NCBI RefSeq assembly: GCF_001667265.1
Contig: NZ_LZHW01000040.1
Span: 1-41,858, forward strand
Length of the DNA stretch: 41,858 nt
Direction of reading: 5' to 3'
Origin: Mycobacterium sp. ACS4331
GTDB lineage: Bacteria > Actinomycetota > Actinomycetes > Mycobacteriales > Mycobacteriaceae
Shown here: positions 33,057 through 41,719 of the stretch, piece after piece
Layout: every line of letters begins with the position of its first letter
How positions within the stretch are numbered: the stretch's first letter is position 1
The notes under the pieces: generated by a model
Told to the model about the DNA's origin: nothing
What the model saw: only the letters and a program-made list of their open reading frames with translations
Database searches by the model: none
Program-made: the position numbers and the translations under genes

Positions 33057-33482
33057 TCAGGGCTTGGCGTAGCCCGCGGCGGTCAACGCGTCGAGGACCT
33101 CGAGCGGGTCGGTCCCGAGGTCCCAGCGGGTGAAGACGCGCAGGCGATCATCATGGGTGTCGATCTCGAGCATCTGCACGCGGCGGCCGATACGCCGGAA
33201 CTCCGTGATCCTGATCAGCCTGATGTCCTCGCGCCGCAACGTAACTGTGCCCCGCAGTCCGCGGACCGCGAGCCCGTCGTCGGAGATTGCCAGCTTCGGG
33301 CGCGCCAGCCAAGAACTCGTTGCAAATAGAAGTAACCCGGCCGCGGCAACGCCGATCAGGATGCGTCCGGGCACGTCTGTGACCAGTGTCACACAGGCGA
33401 CGGCCATCACAAGGCCGCCTAAACCAAGGGCCACGACACCGGCTGGCCGGGGGGCCCAGCTTGTTTGCTGAGAGGGATTCAT
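33057..33482 (-). CDS. PH domain-containing membrane protein (Rv0010c-like)
   Basis: 141-residue protein with two N-terminal helices (GVVALGLGGLVMAVACVTLV and ILIGVAAAGLLLFATSSWL), then a bacterial PH-like domain (KLAISDDGLAVRGLRGTVTLRREDIRLIRI ... DRLRVFTRWDLGTDPLEVLDAL). Function unknown. The ATG at 33482 (MNPSQQTSW) is chosen over one at 33518, which would lie inside the regulatory palindrome. Convergent with ppiA. A palindrome and a DnaA box lie directly upstream. Confidence 0.82.
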   Translation of the reverse strand: MNPSQQTSWAPRPAGVVALGLGGLVMAVACVTLVTDVPGRILIGVAAAGLLLFATSSWLARPKLAISDDGLAVRGLRGTVTLRREDIRLIRITEFRRIGRRVQMLEIDTHDDRLRVFTRWDLGTDPLEVLDALTAAGYAKP

Positions 33483-33495
33483 AGGCACTCTTACC

Positions 33496-33517
33496 ACTGC
33501 ATATGCAGTTATCCACA
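33496..33517. promoter_or_regulatory. 14-bp palindrome abutting a perfect DnaA box
   Basis: ACTGCATATGCAGT (33496-33509) is a perfect palindrome. TTATCCACA (33509-33517), an exact DnaA box, shares its last T. The pair lies 14-35 nt upstream of the PH-domain gene's ATG on the minus strand, overlapping where its promoter should be. Confidence 0.6.
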
Positions 33518-33629
33518 AGCGCTATCAACAATGGGGATGAATAACACGCGTGTGATTGTGTCGGCGCCTCGCCGGAAGGTTAGTGACGCGAACTATCAAC
33601 GAATGAATTCATCTTGCGGCGGGGCTCGT

Positions 33630-33893
33630 TCAGCGCCACCGCATGGTGAGCAAAAGGCCCGCGATCATGAAAGCAAAGGCGATCGCGTAGTTCCACGGGC
33701 CGAGATCGGCCATCCACGGCAGGGACGACGAGGCCAGCTGGAACACCAGAAGCCAGACCAGGCCGATCAGCATCAACCCGACGAACAACACGACGAACCA
33801 GGTGCTCGACGGGCCAGCCTTGACCTTGACCGGGGTCCGGCTCACAGGGTTGATCGTGAAGTCGTTCTTCTTGCGGACCTTGGACTTGGGCAT
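33630..33893 (-). CDS. crgA: Cell division protein CrgA
   Basis: 87-residue septal membrane protein. A basic N-terminus ([20 protein letters not shown]) is followed by two transmembrane helices ([20 protein letters not shown] and [18 protein letters not shown]), ending MRWR. Length and sequence are typical of CrgA, which recruits divisome proteins (FtsZ, FtsQ, PBPs) and CwsA in mycobacteria. ATG at 33893 has GAAGG upstream; an upstream in-frame ATG at 33935 is unlikely. Divergent from the DUF881 gene. Confidence 0.95.
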   Translation of the reverse strand: MPKSKVRKKNDFTINPVSRTPVKVKAGPSSTWFVVLFVGLMLIGLVWLLVFQLASSSLPWMADLGPWNYAIAFAFMIAGLLLTMRWR

Positions 33894-34002
33894 GGCTACC
33901 TTCGCTGAGGGATGAGCTGGTGCGACGATGGACACCGCGGCAGGATCGCCTAGAGCCTAACGCAGCGGCACACGCACTTCCGAAACTCCAGGAGTCCAGG
34001 CC

Positions 34003-34773
34003 ATGACCCAGACCGCGGCCCCCACGGATCGGCCGGATCGGGCGCGCTCACGCTGGCGATACGGCGTCCCCGTGGTGTGCCTGTTGGCCGGTGTCCTGCT
34101 GGCGGCGACGCACGGCGTCTCCGGCGGCGACGAGATCCGGCGCAGTGACGCGCCCCGCCTCGTCGACCTGGTCCGCGAGACCCAGTCGTCGATGGACCGG
34201 CTCGCGGCCGAGCGCGATGCGCTGACGGAGCAGATCGACTCGACTCACGGGAAGTTCTCCGACTCGGCGCTGGCGGCCATGCAGGCCAGGTCGCAGCAGT
34301 TGGCGGCCGAAGCCGGATTCGAGCCGGCGCGCGGCCCCGGTCTCGTCGTCACGATGACCGACGCGCAGCGGGACGCCAACGGCCGGTTCCCGCGCGACGC
34401 CTCCCCCGACGACCTCGTGGTGCACCAGCAGGACATCCTGGCCGTGGTCAACGCGCTGTGGAGTGCGGGCGCCGAGGCCATCCAGATGCAGGACCAGCGG
34501 CTGCTGCCCACCTCTGCCCCGCGTTGCGTCGGCAACACCCTGCTGCTCAACGGCCGCACCTACAGCCCGCCGTACCGCATATCGGCGATCGGGGACGTCG
34601 GGGCCATGCAGAGCGCGTTGGCGGCGGCGCCGTTGGTGACGCTGTACAAGCAGTACGTGATCCGCTTCGGCCTGGGATACACCGAGGAGGCCGACGGAGA
34701 TCTGGAGATCGTCGGGCACGCCGCGCCGCAGCGCCTGCGCTATGCGACGCCGACGGGCCCGCTCGGCTACTGA
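34003..34773 (+). CDS. DUF881 membrane-anchored protein (Rv0012-like)
   Basis: 256-residue protein with an N-terminal signal anchor (RYGVPVVCLLAGVLLAATHGV), a short coiled coil (VDLVRETQSSMDRLAAERDALTEQI) and an extracytoplasmic DUF881 domain with GPGLVVTMTDAQRD, VHQQDILAVVNALWSAGAEAIQMQDQRL and NTLLLNGRTYSPPY. This family accompanies divisome genes in Gram-positive bacteria; its function is unproven. AGGAGTCC precedes the ATG. trpG follows 72 nt downstream. Confidence 0.88.
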   Translation: MTQTAAPTDRPDRARSRWRYGVPVVCLLAGVLLAATHGVSGGDEIRRSDAPRLVDLVRETQSSMDRLAAERDALTEQIDSTHGKFSDSALAAMQARSQQLAAEAGFEPARGPGLVVTMTDAQRDANGRFPRDASPDDLVVHQQDILAVVNALWSAGAEAIQMQDQRLLPTSAPRCVGNTLLLNGRTYSPPYRISAIGDVGAMQSALAAAPLVTLYKQYVIRFGLGYTEEADGDLEIVGHAAPQRLRYATPTGPLGY

Positions 34774-34833
34774 GGCCCCCTCCCCCGCCGCCCTCCCCCG
34801 CTCGTCGAGGTGAAGGGGGCTCTCAGAGCCGGG

Positions 34834-34839
34834 TAGCCT
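34834..34839 (+). promoter_or_regulatory. Candidate -10 element for leaderless trpG
   Basis: TAGCCT fits TANNNT and ends 6 nt before the ATG at 34846; no ribosome binding site is present. The spacing suits transcription starting on the A of the start codon. Confidence 0.5.
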
Positions 34840-34845
34840 GTGCCG

Positions 34846-35535
34846 ATGCAGGTTTTGGTCGTCGACAACTACGACAGCTTCGTGTTCAACCTGGTGCAGT
34901 ACCTGGGCCAGCTTGGGGTGCACGCGCAGGTCTGGCGTAACGACGACGACCGGTTGGCCGACGCGGATGTCGTCGCCGAGCAGTTCGACGGGCTCCTGCT
35001 GAGCCCCGGCCCCGGCACCCCGGAACGCGCGGGCGCCACCATCGACCTGGTGCATGCCAGCGCGCGGCACAAGACCCCGGTGCTCGGAGTGTGCCTGGGA
35101 CACCAGGCGATCGGCGTGGCATTCGGCGGCACAGTCGACCGCGCCCCCGAACTGCTGCACGGTAAGACCAGCACCGTGTTCCATCGGAACACGAGTGTGC
35201 TGCAGGGCCTTCCGGATCCGTTCACGGCGACCCGGTATCACTCCCTGACGATCCTGCCTGAGACGCTGCCGGATGAGCTGGAGGTCACCGCGCAGACCCG
35301 CAGCGGCATCATCATGGGGGTCCGGCACCGCGAACTGCCGATCCACGGCGTGCAGTTCCACCCGGAGTCCATCCTGACCGAGGGCGGCCACCGCATGCTC
35401 GCCAACTGGCTGGGCTTCTGCGGCGAGGCACCGCCCGAGTCATTGGTGCGCCGGTTGGAGACCGAGGTGGCCGACGCGGTCGCGGCGGCCACCAACCGTC
35501 CTACGACGCGAAGCTCAGCGAGATCGGCGAGTTGA
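34846..35535 (+). CDS. trpG: Glutamine amidotransferase, anthranilate/aminodeoxychorismate synthase component II
   Basis: 229-residue class I glutamine amidotransferase that supplies ammonia to anthranilate synthase (tryptophan) and possibly aminodeoxychorismate synthase (folate). The nucleophile is Cys83 in GVCLGHQAIG; the His and Glu partners are in HGVQFHPESILTEGG; the oxyanion region is LLSPGPGTPERAG. Start ATG at 34846 gives the family start QVLVVDNYDSFVFNLVQYLG. Its partner TrpE is not in the window, as in other mycobacteria. Its last 35 nt overlap the convergent pknB 3' end. Confidence 0.94.
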   Translation: MQVLVVDNYDSFVFNLVQYLGQLGVHAQVWRNDDDRLADADVVAEQFDGLLLSPGPGTPERAGATIDLVHASARHKTPVLGVCLGHQAIGVAFGGTVDRAPELLHGKTSTVFHRNTSVLQGLPDPFTATRYHSLTILPETLPDELEVTAQTRSGIIMGVRHRELPIHGVQFHPESILTEGGHRMLANWLGFCGEAPPESLVRRLETEVADAVAAATNRPTTRSSARSAS

Positions 35536-37369
35536 AGTTGACTCCGGAGCCCGGCGACGGGCTCTGGGTCACCACAGCATTGCTGCGCTGACCGCTGTTG
35601 TCGACGTTGTTGCCCTTGATCAGCACACCCGTCCATCCCAGCGCCCGCAGCGTCGGGTAGGCGTCGTCCCAGAACTGCCCGATCAGGTTGGGCATCACGA
35701 ACTGGTTGCCGCGCGACACCTGCAGTTCGACCACCGAATCCAGCGGCACGGTCTCCCCCGTCCGCGGATTGGTGCCGATCACCGTGCCGGCCGCAGCCGT
35801 GCTGTCGACCTCGACCTGAGCGATCCGGGTGAACCCGTAGACCGACAGGTTCCGCGTGGCGACGTCGATGCTCTGCCCGCTGACGTCGGGGATGCCCTTG
35901 GTCTCCGGGCCCGACCCGACGATCACCGTGATCTCGTTGGTGATGGCCGAGGTCTGGTTGGCCGGCGGATTGGTGCCGATCACCTTGTCCTTGAGCTCGG
36001 GCGTCGACGGCGAGTTGGCCTGCTTGAACACCGTGAAGCCGGCCGCCTTGAGCTTGCGCACCGCGTCGCCGTAGGACAGCTGCGCCACATCCGGCACTTC
36101 GCGCTGCTCGGGCCCGGTCGAGACGTTGATGGTGATCTCGTCGCCGGCACCCGCCGAGGTGTTGGCCGGCGGGTCGGTGCTGATCACGTGATCGGGCGGG
36201 ACCTCGGAGTCGGGCTTCTGCGCAGTGCGGGTCTTGAAGCCGCGGTTCTGCAGCGTCGCGATCGCGTCGGCCGACACCACGCCGCTGACGTCGGGCACCT
36301 GCACGTCGCGCGTCGATCCGCCGAACACGTTGATCGCGATGGTCACCACGACGGTGAGCACCGCGAGCACCGCGACCGCGGACAGCCAGCGGGCCACCGA
36401 ACGCCGGGACCCGTCGGTGTAGTCCCGTTGCCGTGGCATCTGTTCGGTGTGGTCGCCGCGGTAGGCGGGCGGGGACGACAGCATCGACGAGCGCTCGTCG
36501 TCGGTGAGCACCTTGGGCGCCTCCGGCGCCTCCCCGTTGTGCACGCGCACCAGATCGGCGCGCATCTCGGCGGCCGACTGATAGCGGTTGTCGGGGTTCT
36601 TCGCCAGCGCCTTGAGGACGACGGCGTCGAGTTCCGGACCGATGCCGGGATGCCGCTGCGACGGCGGCACCGGATCCTCCCGGACATGCTGGTAGGCCAC
36701 CGCGACGGGTGAGTCACCGACGAAAGGTGGTTCCCCGGTGAGCATTTCGTACAGCACGCAGCCGAGCGAGTAGACGTCGGAGCGCGCGTCGACGGCTTCA
36801 CCTCGGGCCTGCTCGGGTGAGAGGTACTGCGCGGTGCCGATCACCGCGGCGGTCTGCGTCACGCGATGCTGCGCATCGGCGAGCGCACGGGCGATGCCGA
36901 AGTCCATCACCTTCACCGCGCCGGCCTTGCTGATCATGATGTTGGCCGGCTTGACGTCGCGGTGGATGATGCCGTGGGTGTGGCTGAAGTTCAGCGCCTG
37001 GCACGCGTCGGCGATCACCTCGATGGCGCGCTTGGGCGGCATCGGGCCGTCGTTGTGCACGATGTCGCGCAGCGTCACACCGTCGACGTACTCCATCACG
37101 ATGTAGGGCAGCGGACCGGTGGCCGTCTCGGCCTCGCCGGTGTCGTAGACCGCGACGATCGCGGGATGGTTCAGCGCGGCAGCGTTCTGCGCTTCGCGCC
37201 GGAACCGCAGGTAGAAGCTGGGGTCGCGGGCCAGGTCGGCGCGCAGCACCTTGACCGCGACATCGCGGTGCAGGCGGGTGTCGCGGGCCAGGTGCACCTC
37301 TGACATCCCGCCGAACCCGAGGATTTCGCCGAGTTCGTAGCGGCCGGAGAGCAGCTCAGGGGTGGTCAT
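35501..37369 (-). CDS. pknB: Ser/Thr protein kinase PknB
   Basis: Essential receptor kinase coordinating cell-wall synthesis and division. The kinase domain spans about residues 8-275: GFGGMSEVHLA loop, Lys40, HRDVKPAN with Asp138, DFG with Asp156, and activation-loop Thr171 and Thr173. A membrane helix lies at about 329-349. Four extracellular PASTA repeats (about 354-622) sense muropeptide or lipid II. With the ATG at 37369 residue numbers match M. tuberculosis PknB exactly, so it is preferred over the GTG one codon upstream. It overlaps the pknA stop by 1 nt (TGATG). Known substrates encoded here are MurJ and CwlM. Its 3' end overlaps trpG. Confidence 0.97.
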   Translation of the reverse strand: MTTPELLSGRYELGEILGFGGMSEVHLARDTRLHRDVAVKVLRADLARDPSFYLRFRREAQNAAALNHPAIVAVYDTGEAETATGPLPYIVMEYVDGVTLRDIVHNDGPMPPKRAIEVIADACQALNFSHTHGIIHRDVKPANIMISKAGAVKVMDFGIARALADAQHRVTQTAAVIGTAQYLSPEQARGEAVDARSDVYSLGCVLYEMLTGEPPFVGDSPVAVAYQHVREDPVPPSQRHPGIGPELDAVVLKALAKNPDNRYQSAAEMRADLVRVHNGEAPEAPKVLTDDERSSMLSSPPAYRGDHTEQMPRQRDYTDGSRRSVARWLSAVAVLAVLTVVVTIAINVFGGSTRDVQVPDVSGVVSADAIATLQNRGFKTRTAQKPDSEVPPDHVISTDPPANTSAGAGDEITINVSTGPEQREVPDVAQLSYGDAVRKLKAAGFTVFKQANSPSTPELKDKVIGTNPPANQTSAITNEITVIVGSGPETKGIPDVSGQSIDVATRNLSVYGFTRIAQVEVDSTAAAGTVIGTNPRTGETVPLDSVVELQVSRGNQFVMPNLIGQFWDDAYPTLRALGWTGVLIKGNNVDNSGQRSNAVVTQSPSPGSGVNFNSPISLSFAS

Positions 37370-38709
37370 CACACAATCTCGTCGTCTGGGAGCACGACTG
37401 GTCGTGCGGAGTCGGGTTGGGCGCCGCTCACCTCAAGGATGATCGGGCCCGGCTGTTGTCCAGCATCCCCGGTCCGTGATCCCGGAGTCCAATCCGGTGA
37501 CCAGCTGGACGGCTCCACCGGCGCCTCACCGGCCGGTGACTCCGCCGGCGGCTCGGTGGCCGTCTCCTGGCCGGGGGTGATCGTGTTGGTCACGGTCGGC
37601 GGCGGCTGCTGCTGGTTGAGGCGGCCGTCGCGGGCGTTGACGACGATGAGGACCGCGATGACGATCGCCAGCGCACCCAGGACACCGGCGGCCCACAGCA
37701 GCGCACGCTGACCCGAGGAGAACGTGCGACGCGGCGGCGGTGTGCGGTGGCTGCCGGAGGTCGGCCGGGGCCGGGCGGCGGAGGCGGGGGCGACCGCGCG
37801 GCTTGCGGTGGTCGACGGGATGGCGGCCGGAGCCGCGCGCCCGATTGTCGGTGCGGCGTTGGGCCGCGGTGGGCGCCGACCCGCCCGCACGGCCGCGACC
37901 GCGTCGGCGAACGGACCGCCGGACTTGTAGCGCATGCCCGGGTTCTTGGCCAGCGTGATCTCGATCAGTTCACGCACATTCGGCGGCAGGTCCGCCGGCA
38001 GCGGTGCCGGCGTCTCCTTGATGTGCTTCATCGCGACCGTCAGGGCGCCGTCGCCGGTGAAGGGACGCTTGCCCGACACCGCCTCGTAGCCCACGACGCC
38101 GAGTGAGTACACGTCGCTGGCCGCGGTGGCGTCATGGCCCAGGGCCTGCTCGGGGGCGATGTACTGCGCGGTGCCCATGACCATGCCGGTCTGGGTGACC
38201 GGCGCGGCGTCGACGGCCTTGGCGATGCCGAAGTCGGTCAGCTTCACCTGGCCGGTCGGGGTGATCAGGATGTTGCCGGGCTTGACGTCGCGGTGCACCA
38301 GACCGGCCGAATGGGCCACCTGCAGCGCGCGCCCGGTCTGTTCGAGCATGTCCAGGGAGTGCCGCAGCGACAGACGGCCCGTGCGCTTGAGCACCGAGTT
38401 CAGCGGCTCGCCGTTGACCAGTTCCATGACGAGGTAGGCCGTGCGGCCCTCGCCGTCGATCTCGGTCTCGCCGTAGTCGTGCACGCTGGCGATGCCTGGG
38501 TGGTTGAGCATCGCCACGGTGCGGGCCTCGGCCCGGAACCGTTCGACGAACTCGGGGTCGGACGAGTACTCGGCCTTGAGCACCTTGACCGCCACACGAC
38601 GGCCCAACCGGCTGTCGACGGCTTCCCAGACCTGGCCCATACCGCCGGTGGCGATGAGGCGCTGGAGCCGGTAGCGGCCGGACAGCGTGACACCGACACG
38701 GGGACTCAT
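37369..38709 (-). CDS. pknA: Ser/Thr protein kinase PknA
   Basis: 446-residue transmembrane kinase controlling cell shape and division. Motifs: [11 protein letters not shown] loop, Lys42, HRDVKPGN (Asp141), DFG (Asp159), activation-loop Thr172 and Thr174. A Pro/Ala-rich juxtamembrane region (about 280-330) leads to a helix at about 336-358 and a Pro/Thr-rich extracellular tail without PASTA repeats. ATG at 38709 overlaps the stop of a 36-codon ORF (ATGA). Co-transcribed with pknB, pbpA, rodA and pstP. Confidence 0.96.
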   Translation of the reverse strand: MSPRVGVTLSGRYRLQRLIATGGMGQVWEAVDSRLGRRVAVKVLKAEYSSDPEFVERFRAEARTVAMLNHPGIASVHDYGETEIDGEGRTAYLVMELVNGEPLNSVLKRTGRLSLRHSLDMLEQTGRALQVAHSAGLVHRDVKPGNILITPTGQVKLTDFGIAKAVDAAPVTQTGMVMGTAQYIAPEQALGHDATAASDVYSLGVVGYEAVSGKRPFTGDGALTVAMKHIKETPAPLPADLPPNVRELIEITLAKNPGMRYKSGGPFADAVAAVRAGRRPPRPNAAPTIGRAAPAAIPSTTASRAVAPASAARPRPTSGSHRTPPPRRTFSSGQRALLWAAGVLGALAIVIAVLIVVNARDGRLNQQQPPPTVTNTITPGQETATEPPAESPAGEAPVEPSSWSPDWTPGSRTGDAGQQPGPIILEVSGAQPDSARPVVLPDDEIV

Positions 38710-38816
38710 GGCAGGGCTCCCACTCGCTCGTTCCTCGCTCGCGGTCGCCTGCGGGGGCTCATGGGCTTGGCTCCCACTTGCTCGTTCCTCGCTCGCGGTC
38801 CCCTGGGCGGGCTCAT
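38706..38816 (-). CDS. Small repeat-built ORF between pbpA and pknA
   Basis: 36-codon reading frame exactly filling the gap: its ATG (38816) overlaps the pbpA stop by ATGA and its TGA overlaps the pknA ATG by ATGA. It consists of two 18-codon units, [18 protein letters not shown] and [18 protein letters not shown], encoded by a 54-bp tandem repeat. Each unit begins ATGAGCCC, like the start of pknA (ATGAGTCCCCG), so the unit looks copied from the pknA start region or carries a new start with it. The peptide is very basic and matches no family I know. It may only maintain translational coupling. Confidence 0.45.
   Translation of the reverse strand: MSPPRGPRARNEQVGAKPMSPRRRPRARNERVGALP
38715..38805. 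repeat. Two-copy 54-bp tandem repeat
   Basis: A 37-bp core at 38715-38751 recurs at 38769-38805 with two mismatches (period 54). The core contains CTCGTTCCTCGCTCGCGGTC in both copies. On the minus strand this is GACCGCGAGCGAGGAACGAG, which I recall as a short dispersed motif in intergenic regions of rapidly growing mycobacteria; that recollection was not checked. Confidence 0.85.
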
Positions 38817-40288
38817 GATCCTCCCTGAAGTGCCGCCGAGATCACGGCACGGCCAATGGGCGCCGCGACTGCACCGCCGGTTGCGGACAGTCGGTCGCCG
38901 CCGTTCTCCACCAGCACCGCGAGGGCGACCTTCGGGTCCTGCGCGGGCGCGAAGGCGATGTACCACGCGTGCGGTGGAGTGTTGCGCGGATCGGTTCCGT
39001 GCTCGGCGGTGCCGGTCTTGGACGCGATCTGCACGCCCGGGATGGCCCCCGTCTGTTGAGTGAACTGCTCGGCACCGATCATCAAATCCGTAAGTTTAGC
39101 CGCGACCTGCGGCGACACGGCACGGCGCTGCTCGACGGGCGTGGTGGTGGCGATGTTCGCCAAGTCCGGGCCCTTGAGGCTGTCGATCAGATACGGCTGC
39201 ATGATCACACCCTTGTTGGCGATCGCGGCAGCGACCAGTGCGTTCTGCAGAGGCGTCATTGAGACGTCGCGCTGCCCGATCGAGGACATCGCCAGCGCGG
39301 CGCGGTCCGGGATCGGCCCGACCGTCGACTCCGCGACCTGCAGCGGGATCGGGTCCTGCGGATTGTCGAGGCCGAACGACGAGGCCGCGTTGCGCAGCGA
39401 ATCCGCGCCCAGGCGCAGCCCGAGCTGGACGAACGCGGTGTTGCACGAGCGCGCGAACGCCTCCTGCAGGGACGTCGTCTGGCCGGATCCGCAGGGTGCG
39501 CCGCCGTAGTTCTCCAGCGTCACGGTGCTGTCCGGCAGTGGCACCGACGGCAGCGCGGTCAGGCGTTCGTCCTCGGTGATGCCGGACTGCAGGGCCGCCG
39601 CGGTGGTGATCACCTTGAACGTCGACCCGGGTGGGTAGCGCTCGGAGAGGGCCCGATTGCTCAACGGGTCGGCGGGGTCGTCGCGCAGTTCCTCCCACGC
39701 CGCCGACTGGGCGGCGGTGTCGTGGGTGGCCAGGCGGTTGGGGTCATACGACGGCGCGGACACCAGCGACAGGATCTTGCCGGTCTTCGGATCGAGCGCG
39801 ACGACGGCTCCCCTGCACCCGCCGTCACAGCCCTGTTGCATGGCGTCGAACGCGGCCTGCTGGACGCGGGGCACGATCGTGGTCGCGACGCTGCCGCCGC
39901 GGGGATCGCGGCCGGTGAAGAAGTCGGCCAGCCGGCGGCCGAAGAGGCGCTGATCGGATCCGTTGAGGATGGAGTCCTCAGCGCGCTCCAGACCGGTGCT
40001 CGAATAGCTCAGCGAGTAGAACCCGGTGATCGGGGCGTACATGTTGGGGTTCGGGTACACGCGCAGGTAGCGGTACCGGCCCGTCGTCGACACCGAGTAG
40101 GCCATCAGTTGGCCGCCCGCGGAGATCTGGCCGCGCTGCCGGGAGTACTCATCGAGCAGCACGCGCTGGTTGCGCGGGTCGGCACGCAGACCGTCGGCGG
40201 TGAACACCTGGGTCAGGGTCGCGTTCAGAAGCAGCAGCACGACCAGGGCCATCAAGGTCATGGACACACGGCGCAATGAGGTGTTCAT
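38813..40288 (-). CDS. pbpA: Penicillin-binding protein PbpA (class B transpeptidase)
   Basis: 491-residue monofunctional transpeptidase that cross-links peptidoglycan. An N-terminal membrane anchor ([20 protein letters not shown]) precedes a PBP dimer domain and the transpeptidase domain with STFK (Ser222, Lys225; the same number as the M. tuberculosis nucleophile), SCN in [13 protein letters not shown], and KTG in [11 protein letters not shown]. Paired with the SEDS polymerase RodA encoded upstream, whose stop overlaps this start (ATGA). Confidence 0.96.
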   Translation of the reverse strand: MNTSLRRVSMTLMALVVLLLLNATLTQVFTADGLRADPRNQRVLLDEYSRQRGQISAGGQLMAYSVSTTGRYRYLRVYPNPNMYAPITGFYSLSYSSTGLERAEDSILNGSDQRLFGRRLADFFTGRDPRGGSVATTIVPRVQQAAFDAMQQGCDGGCRGAVVALDPKTGKILSLVSAPSYDPNRLATHDTAAQSAAWEELRDDPADPLSNRALSERYPPGSTFKVITTAAALQSGITEDERLTALPSVPLPDSTVTLENYGGAPCGSGQTTSLQEAFARSCNTAFVQLGLRLGADSLRNAASSFGLDNPQDPIPLQVAESTVGPIPDRAALAMSSIGQRDVSMTPLQNALVAAAIANKGVIMQPYLIDSLKGPDLANIATTTPVEQRRAVSPQVAAKLTDLMIGAEQFTQQTGAIPGVQIASKTGTAEHGTDPRNTPPHAWYIAFAPAQDPKVALAVLVENGGDRLSATGGAVAAPIGRAVISAALQGGS

Positions 40289-41697
40289 ACCTTCTCGATC
40301 ACCTCGGTGCTGGCCGCCGCGATGGGCGGCTGGGCCGCGGGCAGCGGTGCGGTGACGATCGGCCGGCGCGCGCCGTGCGAGATTCGGATCAGGATCGCCA
40401 GCAGCAGATAGTTGGCCACCAGTGAGGAGCCGCCGTAGGACATCCAGGGGGTGGTGAGGCCGGTCAGCGGGATCAGGTTGGTGACGCCGCCGACGACGAT
40501 GAACAGCTGGATGCCCAGCGTGGCGGCCAGTCCGGCGGCGAGCAGCTTGCCGAAGCTGTCGCGCACGGCGATCGCGGTGCGCAGCCCGCGGATGATGACG
40601 ATGGTGTAGAGCATCAGCACGCCGGCCAACCCGACCAGGCCGAGTTCCTCACCGACCGCGGCGATGATGAAGTCGGTCGAGGCCGCCGGGACCGTGCCGG
40701 GCTGACCGTTGCCCAGACCGGTACCGAACACTCCCCCGGTCGCGAAGCTGAACAGGGCCTGCACTGTCTGGTGGCCGGCGCCGTCGGGATCGGCGAACGG
40801 GTCCAGCCAGTTCTGCACCCGCACCCGCACGTGACCGAACAGGAAGTAGGCCACCACGCTGCCGGCGGCGAACAGGGCCAGGCCGATGGCGACCCAGCTG
40901 AATCGGTCGGTGGCGACGTAGACCATCGCCAGGAACGACGCGTACAGCAGGAGTGAGGTTCCGAGGTCCTTCTCGAAGACCATGACGCCCACCGACACGA
41001 TCCACACCACCAGCATCGGGGCCAGGTCGCGCGGGCGCGGCAGGTCCAAACCCAGGACGTGCTTGCCAGCGCTGGTGAACAGGTTGCGCTTGGACACCAG
41101 CACCGACGCGAAGAAAATCAGCAGCAGGATCTTGGAGAACTCGGCGGGCTGAATCGAGAAGCCCTCGAACCGGATCCAGATCTTGGCGCCGTACTCCTCG
41201 GAGTATTTGGCGGGCAGCACGGCGGGGATCGCCAGCAGCACCAGCGCGACGAGTCCCAGGACGTAGCCGTAGCGGGCCAACTGCCGGTGATCCTTGAGCA
41301 GCACCACCACCAGAACGAAACCGATGACGCCGACCAGCGTCCACAGCAGCTGCTGATGGGCGGTCGGCGTCGAGTCGTCGACGCCGACCTGCACCAGGTC
41401 CAGTCGGTGGATCATCACCAGGCCCAGGCCGTTGAGCAGCGCGACCACAGGCAGCAGAAGCGGATCGGCGTAGGGCGCGAAACGCCGGATGGCCAGGTGC
41501 GCAGCGCCGAACAGCACCAGGAAACCCCCGGTGAACGCCAGCAGGTCCAGGGACACGCCCTGCTCCTGATTCACCTCGACGAGCAGCAGCGCCACGGTCG
41601 TGATCGCGGCCGCGAAGCACAGCAGCAGCAGTTCGGCGTTACGCCGATTGGGCAGCGGCGGCACCACCGTGACCGGGGACTGGGGCGCGGTGCTCAT
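40285..41697 (-). CDS. rodA: SEDS-family peptidoglycan glycosyltransferase RodA
   Basis: 470-residue polytopic membrane protein of the FtsW/RodA/SpoVE (SEDS) family, which polymerises glycan strands from lipid II with its cognate class B PBP. About 10-12 helices; conserved segments include YGAKIWIRFEGFSIQPAEFSKI, FEKDLGTSLLLYASF, TGLGNGQPGTVPAASTDFI and the terminal TGLTTPWMSYGGSSLVANY. ATG at 41697 lies 22 nt after the pstP stop. The partner PbpA is directly downstream. Confidence 0.96.
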   Translation of the reverse strand: MSTAPQSPVTVVPPLPNRRNAELLLLCFAAAITTVALLLVEVNQEQGVSLDLLAFTGGFLVLFGAAHLAIRRFAPYADPLLLPVVALLNGLGLVMIHRLDLVQVGVDDSTPTAHQQLLWTLVGVIGFVLVVVLLKDHRQLARYGYVLGLVALVLLAIPAVLPAKYSEEYGAKIWIRFEGFSIQPAEFSKILLLIFFASVLVSKRNLFTSAGKHVLGLDLPRPRDLAPMLVVWIVSVGVMVFEKDLGTSLLLYASFLAMVYVATDRFSWVAIGLALFAAGSVVAYFLFGHVRVRVQNWLDPFADPDGAGHQTVQALFSFATGGVFGTGLGNGQPGTVPAASTDFIIAAVGEELGLVGLAGVLMLYTIVIIRGLRTAIAVRDSFGKLLAAGLAATLGIQLFIVVGGVTNLIPLTGLTTPWMSYGGSSLVANYLLLAILIRISHGARRPIVTAPLPAAQPPIAAASTEVIEKV

Positions 41698-41719
41698 AGG
41701 CGGTCCGCTCGGTGCGCGC

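Noticed and set aside
34775..34820. GCCCCCT/AGGGGGC stem between the DUF881 gene and trpG
   Set aside because: 32-nt loop and no U-tract; too weak to call a terminator.
36184..36195. GATCACGTGATC palindrome
   Set aside because: Lies inside pknB coding sequence and does not match parS (TGTTTCACGTGAAACA); probably chance.
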